Source: Roseivirga sp. UBA6052
Lineage (GTDB): Bacteria > Bacteroidota > Bacteroidia > Cytophagales > Cyclobacteriaceae
Assembly (NCBI GenBank): GCA_002427755.1
Contig: DIYO01000001.1
Span: 682,001 to 746,000 of the forward strand
Length of the DNA: 64,000 nucleotides
Reading direction: 5' to 3'
Shown: piece by piece, positions 50,595 to 59,453 of the stretch
Layout: every line of letters starts with the position of its first letter
Position numbering within the stretch: position 1 is the stretch's first letter
Notes under the pieces: model-generated
Seen by the model: the letters and a program-made list of their open reading frames with translations, nothing else
What the model was told of the DNA's origin: nothing
Databases searched by the model: none
Program-made: the position numbers and the translations under genes

Positions 50595-51251
50595 ATGCTA
50601 GATAAGATTGGAATAGCAAAAAGAATAGCTCAGGAAGTTCAAGACGGTACTTATATCAATCTTGGGATTGGCATTCCTACCCTAGTAGCCAACTTTATTC
50701 CGGAAAATATTAATGTAGTCTTACAATCCGAAAATGGATTATTGGGTATAGGACCTTTCCCGGATGAGGAAGCTGTTGATGCGGATTTAATTAATGCAGG
50801 CAAGCAAACTGTTACTACTTTAAAAGGCTCTTCCCTATTCAGTTCTGCAGAAAGCTTTGAAATGATCAGAGGTGGTCATGTGGATTTAACAATTCTAGGA
50901 GCTATGGAAGTATCTGAGAATGGAGATATAGCCAACTGGAAAATCCCGGGTAAAATGGTAAAAGGAATGGGTGGAGCAATGGACTTGGTAGCTTCGGCAG
51001 ACAACATAATTGTAGCCATGCAACACAAAAGCCGAAGTGGTGACTCAAAACTCTTGAAAACTTGTACGCTACCCATTACAGGCATTAAGTGTGTTAAAAA
51101 GATTGTAACCGATATGGCTGTGCTAGATGTTCTACCACAAGGAGGATTTAAACTACTAGAAAGAGCCCCAGGAGTTACTGTAGAAGAGATTAAAAATGCC
51201 ACAGAAGGCGAATTAATAATTGAGGGAGACATCCCTGAAATGAATATATAA
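50595..51251 (+). CDS. 3-oxoacid CoA-transferase subunit B
   Basis: 218 residues. The catalytic Glu lies in VLQSENGLLGIGPFP, and INLGIGIPTLVANF and IRGGHVDLTILGAMEVSENG are typical of the beta subunit. It forms a heteromer with the product of the preceding gene. The next gene, gldC, starts 3 bp later, so the three are one transcription unit. Confidence 0.95.
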   Translation: MLDKIGIAKRIAQEVQDGTYINLGIGIPTLVANFIPENINVVLQSENGLLGIGPFPDEEAVDADLINAGKQTVTTLKGSSLFSSAESFEMIRGGHVDLTILGAMEVSENGDIANWKIPGKMVKGMGGAMDLVASADNIIVAMQHKSRSGDSKLLKTCTLPITGIKCVKKIVTDMAVLDVLPQGGFKLLERAPGVTVEEIKNATEGELIIEGDIPEMNI

Positions 51252-51254
51252 CAG

Positions 51255-51596
51255 ATGAGAGAATCAGATATTAGTCTAAAAGTTGTATTAGATGATGAAA
51301 ACATCCCTGAGAAAATCTATTGGGATGCCACCGATAAAGATGTTGAAGGACCATCAGAAACAAAATCCTTCTCCTTGTCCATCTGGGATCATGAAAACCA
51401 AAGTACTTTACGCATAGATCTTTGGAACAAAGAAATGCCTGTAGATGAAATGAAACGCTTTTATGTAGACTGCTTAGGTGGTCTCGCGCAGAGTGTATTG
51501 AATTCGACTGGCGATGAATTTATGTCTGCAGCTATGAACAGACTATGCGATAAATTTGTAAAGCATTTGGAAGAAGAGAATAAGCAACAATCTTAA
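51255..51596 (+). CDS. gldC: gliding motility protein GldC
   Basis: 113 residues with no signal peptide. The sequence SDISLKVVLDDENIPEKIYW, then DIGxA-like ATDKDVEGP, and MPVDEMKRFYVDCLGGLAQS is the GldC family. In Flavobacterium gldC follows gldB and supports gliding, probably as a cytoplasmic helper that raises gliding efficiency. Here gldB is not next to it. The neighbours are the CoA-transferase genes. Presence of gldC agrees with a T9SS-bearing organism but does not prove gliding. Confidence 0.93.
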   Translation: MRESDISLKVVLDDENIPEKIYWDATDKDVEGPSETKSFSLSIWDHENQSTLRIDLWNKEMPVDEMKRFYVDCLGGLAQSVLNSTGDEFMSAAMNRLCDKFVKHLEEENKQQS

Positions 51597-51689
51597 ATCG
51601 ATTGCATACTTCAGAAATTCAAGAATTTTTATTGTAATAAATAGCGAACAATTTTTTGCTGAATGGCTTTATAAGCTTAAGAAAGCTTG

Positions 51690-51697
51690 TATTTTTG
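51690..51697 (+). promoter_or_regulatory. candidate -7 element of the second TonB receptor
   Basis: TATTTTTG in the 174-bp gap before ATG 51771. It would give a leader of about 66 nt. Confidence 0.35.
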
Positions 51698-51770
51698 AAG
51701 TTATACCTATGTTTTACATCCATTTAAAACTAATCAAGCCAAACTTTATTTGTTTAAAATCACATTGACA

Positions 51771-54581
51771 ATGAATTTGAAGAGAACCATTCAATGTCTG
51801 TTTTTGATTGTGCTCGTAATGCAAACGATTACATTAAGCGCTCAGTCTCAGACTACTATATCCGGAACTGTATATGATGCCAGTACCGGAGAGACCTTAC
51901 CTGGTGTGAATATCAGGGTGAAGGACAAACTCGTGGGAACTATCTCACAACCCAACGGAACTTTTAGCCTAACAGTTAATCAAGCGCCTCCCCTAACACT
52001 CATTTTTTCTTATGTAGGCTACCAACCACAGGAAGTCAGCATTACTCAACCCAACACAACTGGGCTTGATGTAAGAATGGAAGAACAAGTGATTTTTGGA
52101 CAAGAGGTTGTCGTTTCGGCCTCTAGAATCGAGGAAAACATCCTTACGTCTCCCGTATCAATTGAGAAACTAGACATCTTAGATATCCAAAACACTGCTT
52201 CAACTAACTTCTACGAAGGTTTAGCAACATTAAAAGGTGTTGATTTCTCTACACAGAGTTTAACCTTCCGATCTGTGAACGCTAGAGGTTTTGGTTCTAA
52301 TGGTAATACAAGATTCGTTCAATTGATTGACGGAATAGACAACCAAGCACCTGGACTTAACTTCGCAGTAGGTAACATTGTAGGTATTAACGATTTAGAC
52401 CTTGAGTCCGCAGAAATGATTCCGGGAGCGGCTTCTGCTCTTTATGGACCAAATGCCATTCAAGGTATTCTACTATTAAACTCAAAAAATCCTTTCGATT
52501 ATCAAGGGTTAAGCGCTTATGTAAAAACAGGTGTTAACCATGTAGATGAAAGAGATGATGACATGGCCCTTTATCAAGACTATGGTTTCAGATGGGCTAA
52601 ATCATTCAATAATAAATTTGCATTCAAACTGACAGGTTCTTACTTATCTGCACAAGACTTTAGAGGTGTAGATACCAGAGACCAAGGTCCTGCAACATTT
52701 GGTGTAGTTGAAAGAGGAGCTACTTCTAGAGGTGATAATAGATTATATGATGGCGTAAACGAATATGGTGATTTTGCTTTTCCAGTTGGAACCATAGCTG
52801 ATATCGCCATAGCTGGTGGTGATCAATCTTTACCTGCTATTCGCTCATTAATCCCTGATGGCCTAGACGGTCTATTTACGCCTACTGGATTCTCAGAGGC
52901 TTCTTTTGTAGATAACACTACTGAAAGTATCAAACTTGGTGGCGCACTACATTACAGAATAAATGACGAATTAGAACTTCTAGGACAATTCAATTATGGT
53001 GCTGGTAGCACAGTTTATACAGCAAATGACAGATTCGTACTAGACAACTTTAGTATCATTACCGGTAAGGTCGAATTAAGAGGCTCTGATTTCTACGTAA
53101 GAGCCTACACTACTCAAGAAAATTCAGGAGATAGCTATGCAGCAAATACCTTGGCTTCTTTAATAAATCAACAGACCTACCTGGCTCCTTATTTAGGAGG
53201 TTTTGCTGGTTCTAGATTATTAGGTGGTAGTATTGAAGAAGCACATGCAGCGGGAAGAGCCATTGCCGATGCAGCTCAACCTCAACCTGGTACTCCAGCA
53301 TTTGACAACTTAGCCAACCAATTGAGAAATGTTTCAATTGCTGAAGGAGGAGCTAAATTCTTAGATAGATCAGCCCTTTATCACGCTGAAGGTAGCTGGG
53401 ACTTGAGTAACAAAATCGACTGGGCCGAAGTAGTTGTAGGTGGTAACCTTAGAAGATTTGCACTAAATTCAGAAGGAACGCTTTTCGCATTAGATGAAAA
53501 TGGTGATGAGATAAGTTTTAACGAGTGGGGTGCTTATACTCAGATTACAAAAAGCCTAGCTAATGATAATCTAAAACTTCAAGGTTCATTAAGATATGAT
53601 AAAAACGAATTCTTTGATGGACAGCTTTCTCCAAGAATCTCTGCTGTGGGTACAATTGCAGATAACCACAATCTAAGAGGTTCATTCCAAAGAGGTTTCC
53701 GTATTCCTACTACACAAGACCAGTTCATTGACCTTGACGTACAAACCAGACGATTAATTGGTAGCAATGATTTGTTAGTTGACCGTTACAACTTCCAGAC
53801 AAACACCATATTCACTACTCAAAGTGTAGCTCAGGCTCAAGCGGCAGGAGATCCATCTCTCTTAGTAGAAGAAACTAGAATTAACGACCAGTTTGAAACT
53901 GAAAAGGTTAATACTTACGAAGTAGGTTACAAAGGCCTTTTTGCTGATGGTAGACTTCTAGTTGATGCGTATTACTACTACAGTGTCTATAATGATTTTA
54001 TCGCAGAGATTGATTTCACTCAAGCTGTACCGGGAGGTTTAACCGTAGATAATCCAGATGCTGGTTCCGCTGCACAAAGAGCAGCCATTGTGAATGGAAC
54101 CATCCCTACTCAACGTTACGGATTCGATATTAATGCCACTGGTGAGGTAGAATCTCAAGGATGGGCAGCTCAAATTGACTATACGCTTAATGGCGGGTGG
54201 GCGCTTGGTGGTAACGTAGCTTACAACCAATTGATTACTCAAGAAGACCTAATTGCACAAGGCTTTAGAGCAAGTTTCAACACTCCTGAATACAGATTCA
54301 ACCTGAAGCTTTCAAATAGAAAAGTGACTGACCGTATTGGTTTTAATGTAAACTACAGATGGCAGCAAGCTTTCCTTTGGGAGTCTTCTTTCGGAGTAGG
54401 TATTATTCCGGCATTCGGTACACTTGATGCTCAAGTAACCTATAAAGTACCTGAGTGGAAGTCTAGCATAAAAGTTGGCGCAAGCAACTTGCTTAATGAG
54501 AGATATACTACCTCATTCGGTAACCCGACATTAGGTGGTATCTATTACATCCAAATCACTTTTGACGAATTCTTCAGATAA
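51771..54581 (+). CDS. TonB-dependent receptor, outer membrane
   Basis: About 936 residues from ATG 51771, which opens the signal peptide (MNLKRTIQCLFLIVLVMQTI). A regulatory-like domain follows (TISGTVYDASTGETLPGVNI), then the plug (residues about 110-235, LIDGIDNQAPGLNFAVGNIV and GAASALYGPNAIQGILLL) and a barrel ending ITFDEFFR, a Bacteroidota-type C-terminal Phe/Arg. It imports an unknown ligand. A lipoprotein of the SGNH/GDSL class starts 12 bp after it, an arrangement repeated in many Bacteroidota and distinct from SusC/SusD. Confidence 0.93.
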   Translation: MNLKRTIQCLFLIVLVMQTITLSAQSQTTISGTVYDASTGETLPGVNIRVKDKLVGTISQPNGTFSLTVNQAPPLTLIFSYVGYQPQEVSITQPNTTGLDVRMEEQVIFGQEVVVSASRIEENILTSPVSIEKLDILDIQNTASTNFYEGLATLKGVDFSTQSLTFRSVNARGFGSNGNTRFVQLIDGIDNQAPGLNFAVGNIVGINDLDLESAEMIPGAASALYGPNAIQGILLLNSKNPFDYQGLSAYVKTGVNHVDERDDDMALYQDYGFRWAKSFNNKFAFKLTGSYLSAQDFRGVDTRDQGPATFGVVERGATSRGDNRLYDGVNEYGDFAFPVGTIADIAIAGGDQSLPAIRSLIPDGLDGLFTPTGFSEASFVDNTTESIKLGGALHYRINDELELLGQFNYGAGSTVYTANDRFVLDNFSIITGKVELRGSDFYVRAYTTQENSGDSYAANTLASLINQQTYLAPYLGGFAGSRLLGGSIEEAHAAGRAIADAAQPQPGTPAFDNLANQLRNVSIAEGGAKFLDRSALYHAEGSWDLSNKIDWAEVVVGGNLRRFALNSEGTLFALDENGDEISFNEWGAYTQITKSLANDNLKLQGSLRYDKNEFFDGQLSPRISAVGTIADNHNLRGSFQRGFRIPTTQDQFIDLDVQTRRLIGSNDLLVDRYNFQTNTIFTTQSVAQAQAAGDPSLLVEETRINDQFETEKVNTYEVGYKGLFADGRLLVDAYYYYSVYNDFIAEIDFTQAVPGGLTVDNPDAGSAAQRAAIVNGTIPTQRYGFDINATGEVESQGWAAQIDYTLNGGWALGGNVAYNQLITQEDLIAQGFRASFNTPEYRFNLKLSNRKVTDRIGFNVNYRWQQAFLWESSFGVGIIPAFGTLDAQVTYKVPEWKSSIKVGASNLLNERYTTSFGNPTLGGIYYIQITFDEFFR

Positions 54582-54593
54582 TCAGGAACGAAA

Positions 54594-56213
54594 ATGAAAA
54601 AATTTAAGATATACTTATTTGCAGCATTAACCCTTTCGTTGGGTGTTACTTCCTGTGATGAGGAAGATGCATTAAGGGAATTAGTGGAAGCTGAAAATCC
54701 ACTACCCTCTCCCGTAACAGGAACGCCAGGTTCTTATGACTTTTCCAACTATGTGTCTATCGGTAACTCGTTAACCGCAGGTTTCATGGATGGCGCATTA
54801 TACAACAGCGGACAGGCCAACTCCTTCCCTGCTCTTCTTGCACAACAGTTGAGTATCTCTGGTGTAGGTGGAGGTGATTTCAATCAACCAGACATCAACT
54901 CAGAAAATGGTAGATCAGGTGTAAACCCACAAGGAGGATTCTTTGGTAGATTCGAACTCTCTCTTAGTCAATTAAGACCAGTACCAACTGTAGGTGAAAA
55001 TGTATCTGCGTTTGGTGGTGACAAATCTGCCCTGAATAATTTTGGTGTACCAGGCATGACTCTTCTTCAAGTGAATGACCCTGGTCTAGCAGCTAATGGA
55101 TTGTATGCTCGATTTGCTTCTGACCCTGGTACCAGTACTGTTTTAGGTGATGCATTAGCTACAAATCCAACCTTCTTTACTTATTGGTTAGGGAACAATG
55201 ACATCTTAGGCTATGCTTCTGGAGGAGGTTCGAATGAAGCGTTAATCTCTGATCAGACAGCATTCCAAAATGCATTAGCTTCTTCTTTAACAGCACTTGT
55301 TCAGAGTGGAGCCAGAGGTGTAGTTATAACTATACCTCCTATTGTACTTACTCCTTTCTTCCGTGCTGTACCATATAACTCAATACCAGTTACTAGCGAA
55401 GCGCAAAGAGATCAATTGAATGCTGGCTTTGCCACTTTCAATGGACTTATGGACCAGCTCGTATTGGCTTCTATTCTAACACAGGAGCAAGCTGATCAGC
55501 GTAAAGTGACCTATCAGGTAGGAGCTAACCCTATTTTAATGACAGATGATGCCTTGACTGACTTGGGTCCTGTTTTCGATGGTTTGGGTTTACCTGCTGG
55601 AACAAGAGCTGCTTTGGAGCCATTCAGACAATCTAGACCTGCAACCGCAGCTGATTTACCGACACTATCAGCAGCTACTCAACTAGGTGCACAAGTTGGA
55701 GGTAATCCGCAACTACTAATTGGGGTAACCGTTCCAGCTGCAGATAATTTGATTCTCTCTGAAAGCGAAGTAAGAACAGTTGTAGGGACAAGCGCTTTAT
55801 ACAATGGCATTATAGCGGCAACTGTTGCACAAATCAATGCCCAAGTTAATGGTGCCTTAACTTTAGTAGACGTTCAACCGGCATTTATGGATTTAGCAGG
55901 TGTAGATGCGCAAACAGCGGCAGCACTTGTTAATCCGCTACAAGGATTAGTACCAGCTTTAGATCCATTCTTACAGCAATTCCAAGCAGATGCAATTGCT
56001 GCTGTTGATGGTGTTGCGGGTATTGAAGTGAATGGTGTTAATCTAAGCCCTGCTTTCGATCCGAATGGTATCATGTCAACAGATGGTGTTCACCCTAACC
56101 CAAGAGGTCATGGTATTGTAGCTAATTTGATTATTGATGCACTCAATGCAAACGGAGCCTCGATACCAAGAGTCAATGTACTGGCACTTAGGGGTGTGAT
56201 TACTACAGACTAA
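54594..56213 (+). CDS. SGNH/GDSL hydrolase lipoprotein
   Basis: 539 residues. A lipoprotein signal peptide (MKKFKIYLFAALTLSLGVTS then Cys, followed by DEED). Block I reads YVSIGNSLTAGF (GDSL with Asn for Asp and Ser as nucleophile), block III WLGNNDILGYA (GxND) and block V DGVHPNPRGHG (DxxH), so all catalytic positions are present. It is a surface or periplasmic esterase or lipase whose gene directly follows a TonB receptor, probably to release a lipid or ester for import. It is longer than a single SGNH domain because of large Ala/Gly-rich insertions between blocks III and V. Confidence 0.9.
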   Translation: MKKFKIYLFAALTLSLGVTSCDEEDALRELVEAENPLPSPVTGTPGSYDFSNYVSIGNSLTAGFMDGALYNSGQANSFPALLAQQLSISGVGGGDFNQPDINSENGRSGVNPQGGFFGRFELSLSQLRPVPTVGENVSAFGGDKSALNNFGVPGMTLLQVNDPGLAANGLYARFASDPGTSTVLGDALATNPTFFTYWLGNNDILGYASGGGSNEALISDQTAFQNALASSLTALVQSGARGVVITIPPIVLTPFFRAVPYNSIPVTSEAQRDQLNAGFATFNGLMDQLVLASILTQEQADQRKVTYQVGANPILMTDDALTDLGPVFDGLGLPAGTRAALEPFRQSRPATAADLPTLSAATQLGAQVGGNPQLLIGVTVPAADNLILSESEVRTVVGTSALYNGIIAATVAQINAQVNGALTLVDVQPAFMDLAGVDAQTAAALVNPLQGLVPALDPFLQQFQADAIAAVDGVAGIEVNGVNLSPAFDPNGIMSTDGVHPNPRGHGIVANLIIDALNANGASIPRVNVLALRGVITTD

Positions 56214-56568
56214 GAATAAAGTATACATTATAAAAAGCCGTTTTTGTGAATCAGAAGCGGCTTTTTTTATTTTCTAAAAACAAGGAACCCCGAGAACGTA
56301 TTTCTCGGGGTTCACCTCAACCAAATAGATAAATAACCATCAACTTCACGTTCCAACTTCACATAGTTTGTTTTTTGCTTAACCTATACATAGGCGTTTG
56401 CAAGCCCCTTGCCAAAAACTCTAAATCCGGTATACCCCTGATAAATAATCAGTTACAATTCACATGATTTAACAGAACGTCCCAAAACAGTATTAATAAT
56501 TGTTAATATTCCCAATCTGAGAGTATAAAGCTCTTCGGTAATAAAGCTTAAAAAAGGTATTTTAGAGT
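56214..56568. other. 355-bp gene-free region with two hairpins
   Basis: The region holds the terminator at 56232-56267, then a perfect 12-bp inverted repeat GAACCCCGAGAA (56285-56296) and TTCTCGGGGTTC (56302-56313) with a 5-nt loop and no T run after it on the plus strand. From 56314 to 56568 it is AT-rich with no ORF of note. I see no tRNA-like or riboswitch-like pattern. Confidence 0.7.
56232..56267 (+). terminator. intrinsic terminator of the TonB receptor/GDSL operon
   Basis: AAAAAGCCG (56232-56240) pairs with CGGCTTTTT (56258-56266), with further inner pairing, and ends in a T run. Confidence 0.88.
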
Positions 56569-57129
56569 ATGAGACATTTTTTGAACTACGCCTTTATTAT
56601 AGGTATTGCCTTTTTGGTATACACCCCCTACTCTTTAGCACAAACCGATAGTTTGACTCAAAAAACACCAAGCGAATTCTCCTCCGGCTCAATCTCGTTC
56701 GGAGTGGTAGTGAGTAACATGAAGAAATCACTCGCTTTCTACAAAGACGTTCTTGGCTTGGTCGAGACAGGAGGCTTCTCAATCGATAGAGAGTTCGGAA
56801 AGAAATCAGGACTTTCAGGAGGTAAACCCTTTGACGTAATCATCCTTAAGACCATAGATGATGAAAATGCGACTGAATGGAAGTTGGTGTCTTTCAAGAA
56901 AAAGGCAACTCACCCAAAACAAAAGAATATTCAAGACGATACAGGGGTGCAATACGCTACCATGTTTGTGAAATCGCTAGACCCTTTCTTAGCAAGATTG
57001 AAAAAAGCTAGGGTTAAGCTTTTGGGCAAGTCACCGGTTCCAGTAAGCGGAGGAAGACATTTAGCACTTATACAGGACCCCGATGGCACATTTATTGAAC
57101 TTATTGGCCCAATGACAACAGAAGAATAG
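56569..57129 (+). CDS. exported VOC (glyoxalase-fold) protein
   Basis: 186 residues with a signal peptide (MRHFLNYAFIIGIAFLVYTP...SLAQ). The vicinal-oxygen-chelate fold is seen in FGVVVSNMKKSLAFYKDVLG, GLVETGGFSID and LALIQDPDGTFIELIG. VOC enzymes include glyoxalase and dioxygenase activities that use a metal. Metal ligands here cannot be fixed with certainty beyond the final Glu. Export is unusual for the family. It precedes a TAT-exported sugar isomerase-like protein by 46 bp, on the same strand. Confidence 0.85.
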   Translation: MRHFLNYAFIIGIAFLVYTPYSLAQTDSLTQKTPSEFSSGSISFGVVVSNMKKSLAFYKDVLGLVETGGFSIDREFGKKSGLSGGKPFDVIILKTIDDENATEWKLVSFKKKATHPKQKNIQDDTGVQYATMFVKSLDPFLARLKKARVKLLGKSPVPVSGGRHLALIQDPDGTFIELIGPMTTEE

Positions 57130-57175
57130 CATCATCAGCTAGATTTTATTAGTTTACTTTCTTTAACCTTTGAAA

Positions 57176-58042
57176 ATGAAAAGAAGAGATTTTGTCCAAA
57201 AGTCAAGCCTAGCAGTTGCAGGTGCGCTGGCAGCACCTAGCATTATGGCTGCAACAGCAGAAGAAAAAATTAAAAAATTCGGATTCCAGTCATACACAGT
57301 AAGAGATGTAATCTACAAAGACATGGCAGGAACCCTCAAGAAGCTTAGAAAAGCAGGTTATGACTTTTTTGAGGGCTTTGATTTTGGAAATGGAAAACTC
57401 TTAAGAAAGCCTATTGCAGAAGCAAAGCAGATTATTGAAGACTCTAAAATGGAAATGCCAAGTATTCATGTGGTAACTGCTAACATGAAAGATCCTGGTA
57501 CTTGGCAACAAAGTGTTGATGATGCAGCAGAGCTTGGCGCCAAGTATATTGTTTGTGCCTATTTAATGCCAAACGAAAGGGAGAAACTGGATCAGTACAA
57601 AGAACTAACTGAGTTATTTAACAAATGTGGAGAAACTGCAAAAAAATCAGGACTTCAGTTTGGCTACCACAACCACGATTTTGAATTCATGGATTTGGAG
57701 GGAGAGATGCCAATGAACGTAATTCTTAATGAGTGTGACTCGGATTTGGTAAAACTAGAACTTGATATTTACTGGGTTAGATATGCCGAAAAAGACCCAA
57801 TTAAGTTCTTCAGAGATAATATGGGAAGAGTTCCACTTTGGCATGTAAAAGACCTATCGTTAGACGAAGGCAGACCAATGACCGAAGTCGGCAATGGTAT
57901 CATCGATTGGCAACAAGTCTTTAGATATAAGGGAGATGCCGGAATGCAATACTTCTTTGTAGAACAAGACAGAAACTTTAAGACTGATTCTGTTACAAGT
58001 TTAACAACCAGCATTAAGCATCTTAAGAGCTTAGATGTTTAG
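57176..58042 (+). CDS. TAT-exported sugar phosphate isomerase/epimerase-like TIM-barrel protein
   Basis: About 288 residues from ATG 57176. An in-frame TTG six bases earlier is less likely. The N-terminus has the twin-arginine motif RRDFVQK followed by a hydrophobic stretch (SLAVAGALAAPSIMA). The rest is the AP-endonuclease-2 fold: FGFQSYTVRD, YDFFEGFDFGNGK, FGYHNHDFEF (metal His), VKLELDIYWVRYAEKDP and PLWHVKDLSL. Related secreted proteins act on sugars or sugar-derived ketones. The exact reaction is unknown. A strong hairpin terminator begins within the stop codon. Confidence 0.87.
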   Translation: MKRRDFVQKSSLAVAGALAAPSIMAATAEEKIKKFGFQSYTVRDVIYKDMAGTLKKLRKAGYDFFEGFDFGNGKLLRKPIAEAKQIIEDSKMEMPSIHVVTANMKDPGTWQQSVDDAAELGAKYIVCAYLMPNEREKLDQYKELTELFNKCGETAKKSGLQFGYHNHDFEFMDLEGEMPMNVILNECDSDLVKLELDIYWVRYAEKDPIKFFRDNMGRVPLWHVKDLSLDEGRPMTEVGNGIIDWQQVFRYKGDAGMQYFFVEQDRNFKTDSVTSLTTSIKHLKSLDV

Positions 58043-58067
58043 AAAGGGCGCCAATAGGCGCCTTTCT
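58041..58067 (+). terminator. intrinsic terminator of the TIM-barrel gene
   Basis: AGAAAGGGCGCC (from 58041) pairs with GGCGCCTTTCT with a one-base bulge and a 4-nt loop, ending in a T-rich stretch. Confidence 0.82.
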
Positions 58068-58109
58068 TATTTAATCTAGATATTCTATCTTCTGTCATAG
58101 TTTTTTGAT

Positions 58110-59453
58110 ATGAAATCTAATCGCCTTGGCTTTTGGGCCCTTACTGCTGCACTCGCAGGATTTTTATTTGGCTTTGACACTATCGTTATCAATGGTGCAG
58201 AACAAGACTTACAAAATCTTTGGAAAGACTTTACACTCAATGGAAGCAATGATCTTTTCCATGGCTGGATTGTAGTAGGATCTGCACTATGGGGAACTGT
58301 TGTTGGTGCCATGCTAGGGGGTTTTCCTAATGATAGAATCGGTAGAAAAAACTCACTAATACTCATTGGTGTTCTCTACACCATTTCAGCACTAGGCTCA
58401 GCAAGTGTAAGTGATCCTTGGTTATTTGCCGTCTTCAGGTTTATAGGAGGCCTAGGCGTTGGTGCATCTACCATAGCCGCTCCGGCTTTTGTATCAGAAA
58501 TTGCTCCGGCAAATAAAAGAGGCCGATTAGTTGCCCTCTATCAATTGAACATTGTTTTTGGAATACTGGTAGCCTTCGTTTCTAACTCGTTGATTGCTCA
58601 GAATATTGATGCTGAAGCTTGGCGGTGGATGATAGGAATTGAAGCCCTACCTGCCCTAATCTATACCATCATAGTATTCGGGATTCCGAAGAGTCCCAGA
58701 TGGCTTATTCTCAAAAAGAATGATGAAGCAGCAGCTCGAAAGATTTTCGAAGCCATTTATCAACCGGAAGAAGTTGAGGATCAAATTGCACTTGTTCGCG
58801 AAACAGTAGAGCATGAAGATAAAAGCGAAGCCCTCTTCAAAAAGAAATACAAATTCCCACTGTTCTTGGCATTTGCCATTTCATTCTTTAATCAATTCAG
58901 TGGAATTAATGCACTGTTATACTATGCCCGGAGAATATTCTCTGAAGCAGGACTCGGTGAAGATGCGGTATTCTTGAGCACAGTGGGCATTGGAATCGCC
59001 AACTTTATCTTCACAATACTTGGGGTCGTACTCATTGACAAGCTTGGACGTAAGCAACTCATGTATATTGGTTCAATAGGTTACATTCTCACTCTAGCAA
59101 CTACCTCGCTAGCCTTTGCTTTCAATTGGACATCCGCCATTCCCCCCGCCCTATTTCTCTTTATAGGTGCACACGCGATTGGGCAAGGGGCGGTAATTTG
59201 GGTATTTATATCAGAAATATTCCCGAATCATCTAAGATCAAAAGGGCAAGCATTTGGAACATCTGTGCACTGGTGGCTGGCCGCAATCATTCCTGCCATG
59301 GTACCGGCTTTATTTACCTCAATTGGTCCTTCTATGGTATTTGCCATTTTTGCCATATTTATGGTGTTCCAGTTACTATTCGTTTGGAAGTTTATGCCGG
59401 AAACAAAGGGAAAATCTTTAGAAGAATTAGAAAAAGATTTAACCCATGCGTAG
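58110..59453 (+). CDS. MFS sugar porter
   Basis: 447 residues with 12 predicted helices. Sugar-porter signatures are NDRIGRKNSLI (between helices 2 and 3), FRFIGGLGVGASTIAAPAFV, PKSPRWLILKKNDEAAARKI after helix 6, FNQFSGINALLYYARRIF and PETKGKSLEELEKDL at the end. It carries a monosaccharide or small sugar across the inner membrane with H+ or Na+. It overlaps the downstream GH32 gene by 8 bp, so the most likely substrate is fructose or a fructo-oligosaccharide; that substrate is inferred. Confidence 0.92.
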   Translation: MKSNRLGFWALTAALAGFLFGFDTIVINGAEQDLQNLWKDFTLNGSNDLFHGWIVVGSALWGTVVGAMLGGFPNDRIGRKNSLILIGVLYTISALGSASVSDPWLFAVFRFIGGLGVGASTIAAPAFVSEIAPANKRGRLVALYQLNIVFGILVAFVSNSLIAQNIDAEAWRWMIGIEALPALIYTIIVFGIPKSPRWLILKKNDEAAARKIFEAIYQPEEVEDQIALVRETVEHEDKSEALFKKKYKFPLFLAFAISFFNQFSGINALLYYARRIFSEAGLGEDAVFLSTVGIGIANFIFTILGVVLIDKLGRKQLMYIGSIGYILTLATTSLAFAFNWTSAIPPALFLFIGAHAIGQGAVIWVFISEIFPNHLRSKGQAFGTSVHWWLAAIIPAMVPALFTSIGPSMVFAIFAIFMVFQLLFVWKFMPETKGKSLEELEKDLTHA

